DNA of 64,000 bases from Roseobacter denitrificans OCh 114 (lineage in GTDB: Bacteria > Pseudomonadota > Alphaproteobacteria > Rhodobacterales > Rhodobacteraceae). Position numbers and translations under genes: made by a program. Numbering within the stretch: position 1 is the first letter of the stretch; each line of letters begins with the position of its first letter. The stretch spans positions 2,999,001 through 3,063,000 of the forward strand of contig NC_008209.1 of NCBI RefSeq assembly GCF_000014045.1. Reading direction: 5' to 3'. A model generated the notes under the pieces. It was not told the DNA's origin, made no database searches, and worked only from the letters and a program-made list of their open reading frames with translations. Positions 57,248-64,000 of the stretch are shown in pieces.

Positions 57248-57481
57248 TTAGGCTGGCATCAGCCCTGCGTCCTGGGCGGATTGCACTTCCGCTTCATCCA
57301 GCGCGCCATCGGAGTTCAGATCCATCGCGCTGAAGGCTTCGGCGGTGATGTCGGGCATCACGGCCTGCACCTCGTCGAGGGTCAGAACGCCATCGCCGTT
57401 CGAATCCGCAGCCGTGGCGGCCGAGACGGCACCGGCAAAAGCAACAGTGAAGAGAATTGCTGGTAGGCTTACTTTCGTCAT
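57248..57481 (-). CDS. Small secreted EF-hand protein
   Basis: A 77-aa protein with a signal peptide (MTKVSLPAILFTVAFAGAVSAATA) and two calcium-binding EF-hand loops, DSNGDGVLTLDE and DLNSDGALDEAE, with the expected acidic residues at positions 1, 3, 5, 9 (Thr in loop 1) and 12. Its function is probably periplasmic calcium binding. ATG 57481 follows GGGAG; a longer frame upstream is not supported. Confidence 0.88.
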   Translation of the reverse strand: MTKVSLPAILFTVAFAGAVSAATAADSNGDGVLTLDEVQAVMPDITAEAFSAMDLNSDGALDEAEVQSAQDAGLMPA

Positions 57482-57742
57482 TTTCTTACTCCCAAGTAAA
57501 AGCGGAACATCTCCGCGATCACAGGGATGACATGGCAACAAACAAAAGCCATCAGCGATCAAAGCAAGGGCGCGAAACGGGCGTTTCAACGCACAAAAGG
57601 GGCGTTTTCGTCGGCTCAACTCTGCCGGGCAAAATCCCGCCGAGGGCGATTTCGGCAATCCGCGACCGATCCGCCGATGAATAAGGCACGATACCGCCGA
57701 TCTTGGCCGCACGGCATTTTATGCGGGCCACAGGTGGCTTTC

Positions 57743-58201
57743 TCACACGGGCTTTTCAAAAAAGACACGATCGAATCCGTCTTCATGTCTGCGTTCTGTT
57801 TCGCGATATCCCAGATGGGGGTAGAGCGACAGGTTCGCCGTCATTTTCGCGTTTGTGTAAAGCCTGACGGATGTCATACCTGCGTGTTTTGCCATGCGCT
57901 CACAAAACAGGATCAATTGTTTTCCGGCACCCTTGCCGGCCATGTCCGGGTGCACGGCCACATTTTCCAGAAAGAAACAGTCGTCCTGTTCATAAAAGAC
58001 AATGAAACCGCAAAAGCGGTCTTTGGCATCTATCGCAACATGCACCCGGCCCAACGTGATCAAAGAGGCAAAATCCGCAACCATCGGCGCAGGCTTCTTT
58101 CCGATGGCCGCCACATATTGTGCATAAGCGTGGTGCGCACAGTGTCGGACAGCGGTTTCATCTTCTTTGCGCGCTTTCCTGATGACAAACTGGCTGATCA
58201 C
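57743..58201 (-). CDS. GNAT family N-acetyltransferase
   Basis: A 152-aa acetyltransferase (IRKARKEDETAVRHCAHHAYAQY at the N-terminus; FLENVAVHPDMAGKGAGKQLILFCERMAKHAGMTSVRLYTNAKMTANLSLYPHLGYRETERR at the C-terminus, containing the acetyl-CoA loop). Its last residues before the stop, DGFDRVFFEKPV, match the DR-x-FFEK ending of many such proteins. The substrate is unknown. Confidence 0.88.
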   Translation of the reverse strand: MISQFVIRKARKEDETAVRHCAHHAYAQYVAAIGKKPAPMVADFASLITLGRVHVAIDAKDRFCGFIVFYEQDDCFFLENVAVHPDMAGKGAGKQLILFCERMAKHAGMTSVRLYTNAKMTANLSLYPHLGYRETERRHEDGFDRVFFEKPV

Positions 58202-58623
58202 TGTTTTTCCCCCGCCCGGCCGCGCGAGGGTAGTCCCGCTGTACTTCGATGGTCAACGCATGCGTTACCGTGCAGGCCGACAGAAAAAAGGGGCCCCGAA
58301 GGACCCCTGTGAGTTTCGATGTTCAGGCTCAGTATGTTAACCGCTCGGTATTTTTCTGCCTGCGGCCTGAACGTCGTCTGGAACGAACGCATCCGTCCCG
58401 GATATCAGAGAGGCCAAGGTCCCACCCTGCCCGTCCCCAATTTCGTTGGAAATCCTGTGGATTTCCGACGCGTGAGACAGAGCGGAAAACATCTTTGTTT
58501 TCTGCGGAGTCTCACCCGCTTGTTTTTGAGAAGCCGGTACATCCGGCGGCTCGCTGTCTCGTCGGGGTGCGGCCTGCCTGAGCAGACCGCGACCCCTACA
58601 CGCCCCGTGGGGGCGCGTTTTCC
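58202..58623. other. Hairpin-dense gap between nrdJ and GNAT gene
   Basis: This 422-bp region has no supported gene. It holds a minus-strand terminator at 58284-58308 and four further inverted repeats: 58444-58470 (CGT-GGAAATCC/GGATTTCC-ACG), 58472-58515 (GTGAGAC/GTCTCAC enclosing GAAAAC/GTTTTC), 58564-58596 (GGGGTGCGG...CCGCGACCCC) and 58601-58615 followed by CGTTTT on the + strand. The density suggests a structured 3' UTR or a small RNA. Confidence 0.6.
58284..58308 (-). terminator. Rho-independent terminator, minus strand
   Basis: On the minus strand the sequence AGGGGTCC, loop TTCG, GGGCCCCT is followed by six T residues, an 8-bp stem and U-tract. It lies about 315 bases beyond the nrdJ stop and would end that transcript before the GNAT gene. 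Confidence 0.75.
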
Positions 58624-61600
58624 TCAGCTACAGCCGCTTGTGCCGCCGCAGGTGTTGCATTTCATGCAGGTGCCGTTGCGCACGAGGGTGTAGTTGCCGC
58701 ATTCGCCGCAGGCTTCGCCCTCGTAGCCTTGCATCTTGGCCTTGGTGCGCGCGTCCATTTCGACCGTGCCGGAGGTCACGGAGGTTGAGGCCATAGCCAC
58801 CGCGACGTTCCCGCCGCCTTCAAGGGGCGCGATGTTGTCATAGGCGATGGCCGAGGTTTGACCGCCCTGCAGCACCACCAGTTCCTGTGGCATGCGGTTG
58901 CGCAGATAGCCGGTGGAGCTGATTTGTTTCAGCACTTCGAGGGATTTGGAAGCCGCCGTTTCGCTCAGTTCAGAGACATCGCCGACGCCTTCCTTCTCGC
59001 CCGCGCCCAGATCGTCAAAGCTGTGACCTGCCGGCTGGACATGTGCGAGGTCCGTGCGGTCGAGATAGGACACGGCCAACTCGCGGAACACATAATCAAG
59101 GATCGAGGTTGCGTTCTTGATCGTCTCGTTGCCCTGCACCATGCCTGCGGGTTCGAATTTGGTGAAGGTGAAGGCATCCACGAATTCCTCCAGCGGGACA
59201 CCATATTGCAGACCGACCGACACCGCGATGGCGAAGTTGTTCATCATCGCCCGGAAGCCCGCACCTTCCTTGTGCATGTCGATGAAGATTTCGCCGATCT
59301 TGCCGTCTTCGTACTCGCCGGTGCGCAGATAGACCTTGTGGCCCCCTACGGTCGCCTTTTGGGTATAGCCCTTGCGCCGTTGTGGCATCTTTTCCCGGTG
59401 CGATTTGACGATCTCCTTGACGATGATCTTCTCGACGACCTTTTCCGCCAGCACTTGCGCCTTTTCATGGGCCGTGCCGCTTTCCAGTGTCTCGGCGGCG
59501 TCCTCGTCGTCCTCGACCAGCGATGCGGCCAGCGGTTGGCTGAGTTTCGAGCCGTCACGATAGAGCGCGTTGGCTTTCACCCCGAGCGACCAGCTGAGTT
59601 CGTAGGCTTTCTGGCAGTCCTCGATGGTGGCATCATTGGGCATGTTGATCGTTTTGGAGATCGCACCCGAGATGAAGGATTGTGCCGCCGCCATCATGTG
59701 GATGTGGCTGTCCACCGACAGGAAGCGTTTGCCTTTCTTGCCGCAGGGGTTGGCACAGTCGAAGATCGACAGATGCTCGTCCTTCAGGAAAGGCGCCCCT
59801 TCGAGGGTCATGGTGCCGCAGACGTGATCATTGGCCGCCTCGATGTCCTTTTTCGAGTACCCGAGGTGACGAAGCAGATCAAAGGATGGATCATTCAGCT
59901 TTTCCGCCGGGATGCCCAGAACCTGCGTGCAGAACTCCTCGCCCAGCGTCCACTGGTTGAAGACAAAGCGGATGTCAAAGGCCGAGGCCAGTGCCGCGTC
60001 GATCTTGGCCAGCTCGTTCGGACCAAACCCGTGACCCGCAAGCGAGGTGTGGTTGATGCCGGGTGCGTTGCCGATGGTGGCGTGACCGACCGCATAGGAC
60101 ACGATTTCCTCGATCTGGGCTGAACCGTAGCCGAGTTTTTCAAGCGCGCCGGGGACGGATTGGTTGATGATCTTGAAGTATCCGCCGCCCGCGAGTTTCT
60201 TGAATTTCACCAGCGCGAAATCAGGCTCGATGCCGGTGGTATCGCAATCCATCACCAGACCGATGGTGCCTGTCGGTGCAATCACCGTGGCCTGCGCGTT
60301 GCGATAGCCGTGCCGTTGACCCAGTTCCAGCGCCTGATCCCAGGCCCCGCGTGCGACCTCGATCATCCGCGCATCCGGGCAGCTTTTGTAATCCAGCGGC
60401 ACGGGGTTGACAGACAGGTCTTCGTAACCGCCGACCTTGCCATAGGCCGCGTGCCGGTGATTGCGGATCACCCGCAGCATGTTGTCGGCGTTTTTCGCAT
60501 AGCCCGGGAAAGGTCCAAGCTCGCCCGCCATTTCGGCGGAGGTCGCATAGGACACGCCGGTCATGATCGCGGTCAGCGCCCCGCAAATGGCCCGGCCCTC
60601 GGCGCTGTCATAGCTGTGACCCATGTTCATCAGCAAACCGCCGATATTGGCATAGCCCAGACCGAGCGTGCGGAAGTCATAGGAGCGCTGTGCGATTTCC
60701 TTGGAGGGGAATTGCGCCATCATCACCGAGATTTCCAGCGTCACGGTCCAGAGCCGCGCGGCGTGCATGTAGTCTTCGATCTGGAACTCACCGTCCTTGA
60801 GGAAGGTCAGCAGGTTCATCGACGCGAGGTTACAGGCCGTATCATCAAGGAACATATATTCCGAGCACGGGTTGGAGCCGCGAATTTCGCCATCCGCCGG
60901 GCAGGTGTGCCAGTCGTTGACGGTGTCGTGGTACTGGATGCCCGGATCGGCACAGGCCCATGCCGCGTGGCCGACTTTTTCCCACAGATCGCGTGCCTTG
61001 ATGGTCTTGGTGACCTTGCCATCCACGCGGTTGATCAAGTCCCAGTCGGCGTCTTCCTCGACCGCCTTGAGGAAGGCGTTGGTGACGCGAATGGAGTTGT
61101 TGGAGTTCTGACCGGAGACGGAGCTATAGGCCTCCGAATCCCAGTCGGTGTCATAGGTCGGGAATTCGATCGACGTGTGGCCCTGTTTTGCGTAATCGAG
61201 CACGCGTTTGACGTAGGTTTCCGGGATCGCGACCTTTTTGGCCTCGCGGATGGCCTGCTTGAGGGCAGCGTTCTTGCTTGGGTCGTAGGCGTCTTCCTCG
61301 GCGCCGTCCCATGTCTTGATCGCCTCAAACAGCAGGTTGAGTTTCTGTTCGTGCATCTTGGAGCCTGCGACGATGCTGGCCACCTTCTGCTCTTCAACCA
61401 CTTTCCAGTTGATGAAATCCTCGATGTCAGGGTGGTCCGCATCGACGATCACCATCTTGGCCGCACGCCGTGTGGTGCCGCCGGATTTGATCGCACCGGC
61501 CGCGCGGTCACCGATTTTCAGAAAGCCCATGAGCCCCGAGGATCTGCCGCCACCGGAAAGCCCCTCGCCCTCACCGCGCAGGGACGAGAAATTCGTGCCC

Positions 61601-62268
61601 GTGCCGGAGCCGTATTTGAACAGACGCGCCTCACGCACCCAGAGGTCCATGATGCCGCCCTCATTCACCAGATCATCAGAGACGGACTGGATGAAGCAGG
61701 CGTGCGGCTGCGGATGCTCGTAGGAGGATTTCGACCGCGTCAGCTTGCCGGTCTTGTAATCCACATAGTGGTGCCCCTGCGCCGGGCCGTCAATGCCGTA
61801 AGCCCAGTGCAGACCGGTGTTGAACCACTGCGGGCTGTTGGGGGCGGCGCGCTGGCTGGCCAGCATGTGGCGCATTTCGTCGAAATAGGCGCTCGCGTCT
61901 TCTTCGGTTGAGAAATAGCCACCCTTCCAGCCCCAGTAGGTCCAGGCACCGGCCAGACGGTCAAAGACCTGTTTGGAGGAGGTTTCGCCGATCATCTCTG
62001 CCCCTTCCGCCGGGACGGAGCGCCACAGGAATTCGGGGACACCCTTTTCTTTTACCTTGCGGGTCTTGGTGGGCACGCCGGCTTTGCGGAAATATTTCTG
62101 CGCGATGACGTCGCTGGCGACCTGACTCCATGAATTGGGCACTTCGACATTGTCCAGCTTGAACACGACAGTGCCGTCCGGGTTGCGGATTTCCGACACG
62201 GTGGTGATAAAGTCGAGGTCGGCGTAGGCGTCCTGACCGGCTTTGGTGAATTTGCGTTCAATTTTCAT
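58624..62268 (-). CDS. nrdJ: Vitamin B12-dependent ribonucleotide reductase (class II)
   Basis: NrdJ reduces ribonucleotides to deoxyribonucleotides using adenosylcobalamin, independent of oxygen. The 1214-aa product has the conserved cysteine and finger-loop region ([26 protein letters not shown]), [50 protein letters not shown], and a C-terminal Cys-rich zinc-binding tail ([23 protein letters not shown]) typical of the long NrdJ subtype. An NrdR-like box lies about 200 bp upstream. Confidence 0.97.
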   Translation of the reverse strand: MKIERKFTKAGQDAYADLDFITTVSEIRNPDGTVVFKLDNVEVPNSWSQVASDVIAQKYFRKAGVPTKTRKVKEKGVPEFLWRSVPAEGAEMIGETSSKQVFDRLAGAWTYWGWKGGYFSTEEDASAYFDEMRHMLASQRAAPNSPQWFNTGLHWAYGIDGPAQGHHYVDYKTGKLTRSKSSYEHPQPHACFIQSVSDDLVNEGGIMDLWVREARLFKYGSGTGTNFSSLRGEGEGLSGGGRSSGLMGFLKIGDRAAGAIKSGGTTRRAAKMVIVDADHPDIEDFINWKVVEEQKVASIVAGSKMHEQKLNLLFEAIKTWDGAEEDAYDPSKNAALKQAIREAKKVAIPETYVKRVLDYAKQGHTSIEFPTYDTDWDSEAYSSVSGQNSNNSIRVTNAFLKAVEEDADWDLINRVDGKVTKTIKARDLWEKVGHAAWACADPGIQYHDTVNDWHTCPADGEIRGSNPCSEYMFLDDTACNLASMNLLTFLKDGEFQIEDYMHAARLWTVTLEISVMMAQFPSKEIAQRSYDFRTLGLGYANIGGLLMNMGHSYDSAEGRAICGALTAIMTGVSYATSAEMAGELGPFPGYAKNADNMLRVIRNHRHAAYGKVGGYEDLSVNPVPLDYKSCPDARMIEVARGAWDQALELGQRHGYRNAQATVIAPTGTIGLVMDCDTTGIEPDFALVKFKKLAGGGYFKIINQSVPGALEKLGYGSAQIEEIVSYAVGHATIGNAPGINHTSLAGHGFGPNELAKIDAALASAFDIRFVFNQWTLGEEFCTQVLGIPAEKLNDPSFDLLRHLGYSKKDIEAANDHVCGTMTLEGAPFLKDEHLSIFDCANPCGKKGKRFLSVDSHIHMMAAAQSFISGAISKTINMPNDATIEDCQKAYELSWSLGVKANALYRDGSKLSQPLAASLVEDDEDAAETLESGTAHEKAQVLAEKVVEKIIVKEIVKSHREKMPQRRKGYTQKATVGGHKVYLRTGEYEDGKIGEIFIDMHKEGAGFRAMMNNFAIAVSVGLQYGVPLEEFVDAFTFTKFEPAGMVQGNETIKNATSILDYVFRELAVSYLDRTDLAHVQPAGHSFDDLGAGEKEGVGDVSELSETAASKSLEVLKQISSTGYLRNRMPQELVVLQGGQTSAIAYDNIAPLEGGGNVAVAMASTSVTSGTVEMDARTKAKMQGYEGEACGECGNYTLVRNGTCMKCNTCGGTSGCS

Positions 62269-62464
62269 TTTCGCTGCCTCATATTCAGCTTTGTCACTTC
62301 TGAAGCAGACTGTCTGTGCAGCACCGCCCCCGCTACTTGCCTTGGGTCAAAGAGCAATATGCGTATGTGAAAACCGCGTTTGCGCCTTTCACATCTGCAT
62401 TCGGATCCTACTGTGTGACCGTCTTTTGCCTTTGCCCCGTCACGACGCCCTTTCGCGTGTTTGT

Positions 62465-62480
62465 CCACTACATCTTGTGG
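62465..62480 (-). promoter_or_regulatory. Putative NrdR box
   Basis: CCACAAGATGTAGTGG on the minus strand matches 12 of 16 positions of the palindromic NrdR consensus ACACWATATATWGTGT. NrdR represses ribonucleotide reductase genes when dATP is high. The box is about 200 bp before the nrdJ start. A second box at the typical ~31-bp spacing was not seen, which lowers confidence. Confidence 0.5.
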
Positions 62481-62613
62481 CGTCATCGTCGGCTCATACA
62501 AAGTGACGTATTTCCCCCTATCCGGTCAACGATGTTTTTATTCTTTTTTTACCGATGATCGTCTTGACGCATGGGGATTTTTCAAGGCCGTCCTGTGCTG
62601 GGTGATTCAAGAG

Positions 62614-62637
62614 ATTAACGCAGCGTTAATATCCACA
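62614..62637. promoter_or_regulatory. Perfect palindrome with adjacent DnaA-box-like site
   Basis: ATTAACGC and GCGTTAAT (62614-62630) are perfect inverted arms around a single A. The DnaA-like ATATCCACA (8 of 9) at 62629-62637 overlaps the right arm. The pair looks like an operator, but the regulator is unknown. DnaA control of ribonucleotide reductase genes is known in E. coli. Confidence 0.45.
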
Positions 62638-63014
62638 GGCGGGCGCGAAATGCGCTGCGCCGCCGCGATACCTGAAACATGAATGGATTGAGGAATTTAC
62701 GCAGCAGACCTGAGGTGCCACGCGAGAATTCATAAAGATTAACGCCACTGCGTGGTCCTGAAATCAACCGCCCGCCCGCGTGGTGAATATTTTTCAAAGG
62801 ATGGATACCGCGCGGCTGTAACGCCTCTCCAAGAGTGCAACAGCATCGCTATATATGGGGAGGAAGCGGCCCGACCTGGCAAATGCGCCACAAAATGTAG
62901 TGGGTGATAGAGCGCACCGAAACACAGAAGATGGTGTAGGGCGCGACTCAGCTTTGATGAGACAATCTATGCGACCCGCCGGGCCGCACGTGATCAAGGT
63001 GAACTTGTTGAAAG

Positions 63015-63091
63015 TGGTCGGAGCGAGAGGATTCGAACCTCCGACCCCCTGTACCCAAAACAGGTGCGCTACCAGGCTGCGCCACGCTCCG
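63015..63091 (-). tRNA. tRNA-Pro (anticodon TGG)
   Basis: A 77-nt cloverleaf on the minus strand: acceptor CGGAGCG/CGCTCCG, D-arm GCGC/GCGC, anticodon stem CCTGT/ACAGG with loop TTTGGGT giving anticodon TGG, T-arm GGAGG/CCTCT and an encoded CCA. It decodes CCA and CCG. The D-arm region AGCCTGGTA is identical to that of the tRNA-Pro(GGG) at 33 kb. Confidence 0.96.
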
Positions 63092-63133
63092 ACTGGCGTC
63101 TCTTTAGACCGCCTTTTTCGGTTTGAAAACCCC

Positions 63134-63595
63134 TTAACAGGGCCAAGCGGCCTCAGCTTGTGAAAAACTTGAGTGTTTGAGCACCGTTCCGGTGTCAATT
63201 CCGAGTTTTTCCGACAGGCCACCGTTGATTTCCAGCACATGCGTCAGATCGCGCCCGCCAAAAACAGGGGTTTCATCCAGCGGCTGGGCACGGTGATGGA
63301 TGTGTTGCACGACCCCCTGGGGATCTATGAACAACATGTCCAATTCGATCAGGGTGTTGCGCATCCAGAACGACAGCGATTGCGGGTGCGGGTAGATAAA
63401 GAGCATTCCGGCTGAGCTGGCCATTTCGGTGCGATGCATCAGGCCGCGCGCGCGTTCGTCGGCGTCATCGGCGATTTCCACTGAAAACCGCGCCTGCCCC
63501 CAATCGCCCTTGAGGTAGACCGCGTTTTCATCACAGCTTTGGGCAACAGCTCCCTGCGCGAAGACGGCAAGAACGACGCCCAGCAGCGCCTTCAT
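63134..63595 (-). CDS. DUF192 family secreted protein
   Basis: A 153-aa protein with a signal peptide (MKALLGVVLAVFAQGAVAQ) and a DUF192 domain (FSVEIADDADERARGLMHRTEMASSAGMLFIY, FWMRNTLIELDMLFIDPQGVVQHIHH, DLTHVLEINGGLSEKLGIDTGTVL). Its function is unknown; the family is exported or envelope-associated. The start ATG 63595 overlaps the stop of the cold-shock gene by four bases. Confidence 0.92.
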   Translation of the reverse strand: MKALLGVVLAVFAQGAVAQSCDENAVYLKGDWGQARFSVEIADDADERARGLMHRTEMASSAGMLFIYPHPQSLSFWMRNTLIELDMLFIDPQGVVQHIHHRAQPLDETPVFGGRDLTHVLEINGGLSEKLGIDTGTVLKHSSFSQAEAAWPC

Positions 63596-64000
63596 GCGTC
63601 CTGAGGATCGAGTGCGGCTTCCCATGCAAAGACCTCCGCCGCCATATGGCCGCGTTTTCCCTCGATCACACGCAAGGCCAGCGCCTCACCCGGCGCCAGA
63701 TCAGACAGACCCGAGCGGCGCAGCACTTCCATATGCAGGAAAATGTCGTCCCGACGCCCGAACACATTCGCAAAGCCAAATCCCTTGCCCTTGTCGAACC
63801 ATTTCACGCGCGCCGGTTCCAGAGGTGCCTCGGCGACGACCTTCGGGTCCAGTGCCGCAATGTCTGACAGGCCAACGGAATCATCGCTTTCCGGGGGCAG
63901 CAATGACAAGACCTGCGTTGCCTGAACACCCCGCTCCGTGCGCTGCACTTCCAGCTCGACCCGCGCGCCGTCTGCGACCGAGCTTTGCCCAAAATTTCGC
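63592..64000 (-). CDS. Double cold-shock domain protein (5' end beyond window)
   Basis: The frame is open to the right edge, so the N-terminus is missing. The visible part begins at the end of a first cold-shock domain (FGQSSVADGARVELEVQRTERGVQATQVL), has a linker (PPESDDSVGLSDIAALDP), and then a complete second cold-shock domain with the nucleic-acid motifs VKWFDKGKGFGFAN and DIFLHMEVL. Such proteins bind RNA or single-stranded DNA. The pairing with DUF192 is common in alphaproteobacteria, in my recollection. Confidence 0.9.
   Translation of the reverse strand, partial: RNFGQSSVADGARVELEVQRTERGVQATQVLSLLPPESDDSVGLSDIAALDPKVVAEAPLEPARVKWFDKGKGFGFANVFGRRDDIFLHMEVLRRSGLSDLAPGEALALRVIEGKRGHMAAEVFAWEAALDPQDA

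Larger units (their letters stand above)
62269..63014. other. Long gap upstream of nrdJ
   Basis: A 746-bp stretch between nrdJ and tRNA-Pro. It holds an NrdR-like box (62465-62480), a perfect palindrome (62614-62630) and a DnaA-box-like site overlapping it, all listed separately. From about 62660 to 63014 I see no feature; the open frames there are shadows of the tRNA neighbourhood. Confidence 0.65.

Noticed and set aside
58319..58693. 124-aa open frame across the nrdJ 3' end
   Set aside because: It overlaps nrdJ on the other strand and runs through several hairpins; it has no coding signature.
62269..62660. Cobalamin riboswitch upstream of nrdJ
   Set aside because: I looked for a B12-box-like conserved segment and associated stems because the enzyme needs B12; none was recognised.
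62855..63163. 102-aa open frame containing [10 protein letters not shown]
   Set aside because: This is a well-known spurious translation across a tRNA gene; it runs antisense through tRNA-Pro(TGG).

Overview
The window is high-GC chromosomal DNA of an alphaproteobacterium, most likely the Roseobacter group of the Rhodobacteraceae. This rests on family content and gene order: a DUF4167 protein, a Mur-type Fur homologue without CxxC zinc motifs, the long dCTP deaminase, class II B12-dependent NrdJ, the argS-SPOR-nagZ-scpA-scpB order, OlsB, CobK and a non-pyrrolysine MttB homologue. The species call is inference. No rRNA, CRISPR array, prophage or insertion sequence was seen. Two proline tRNA genes are present.

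Layout. 1-7.3 kb: 3' end of lptD, then surA-pdxA-rsmA; a facing prfA-prmC pair; DUF4167 and two small envelope or secreted proteins. 7.3-18.3 kb: two tandem ureohydrolases with an M20 amidohydrolase, then mazG, a nucleoside hydrolase, a GNAT enzyme, selO, two DMT permeases, a DEAD-box helicase and a Fur/Mur regulator. 18.3-28.9 kb: eno, a FAD oxidoreductase, anmK/tyrS, an SDR, an ABC-F ATPase, olsB, bamE and yceD. 29-34.3 kb: rpmF-plsX-fabH-ihfA-merR, tRNA-Pro(GGG), dcd. 34.3-41.5 kb: scpB-scpA-nagZ-SPOR-argS read leftward, then dgt and an IscA/ErpA-type protein. 41.5-43.3 kb: an uncharacterised two-gene unit and a DnaA-box cluster. 43.3-53.7 kb: xthA, DUF533, HNH, cobK-alkA-esterase, an MFS permease, cimA followed by a methyltransferase remnant and a squalene/phytoene-synthase-like protein, and cysS. 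53.9-64 kb: an aminotransferase, an mttB homologue bracketed by inverted copies of a ~100-bp repeat, an EF-hand protein, nrdJ, tRNA-Pro(UGG), DUF192 and a double cold-shock protein.

Most of the window is housekeeping: outer-membrane assembly (LptD, SurA, BamE), translation (RF1/PrmC, TyrS, ArgS, CysS, RsmA, L32), phospholipid and fatty-acid initiation (PlsX/FabH), dNTP supply and sanitation (NrdJ, Dcd, Dgt, MazG) and chromosome organisation (ScpAB, IHF). Tight ATGA/TGATG overlaps mark many translationally coupled pairs.

The most interesting locus is at 41.5-43.2 kb. A 97-residue protein carries four copies of an eight-residue motif, T[GA]L[FY]TTSM, every 19-20 residues. The copies use different codons, so the peptide rather than the DNA appears conserved. 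The gene is separated from a same-strand, uncharacterised 349-aa protein by an 11-bp-stem hairpin, and three DnaA-box-like sites lie upstream. This is the layout expected of a multi-core precursor peptide with a dedicated partner, but no known maturase is visible, so function is open. Other points of interest are the three dispersed hairpin repeats, an NrdR-like box upstream of nrdJ, the collapsed methyltransferase remnant, four helically phased 11-bp repeats upstream of cimA, and a hairpin-dense gap after nrdJ.
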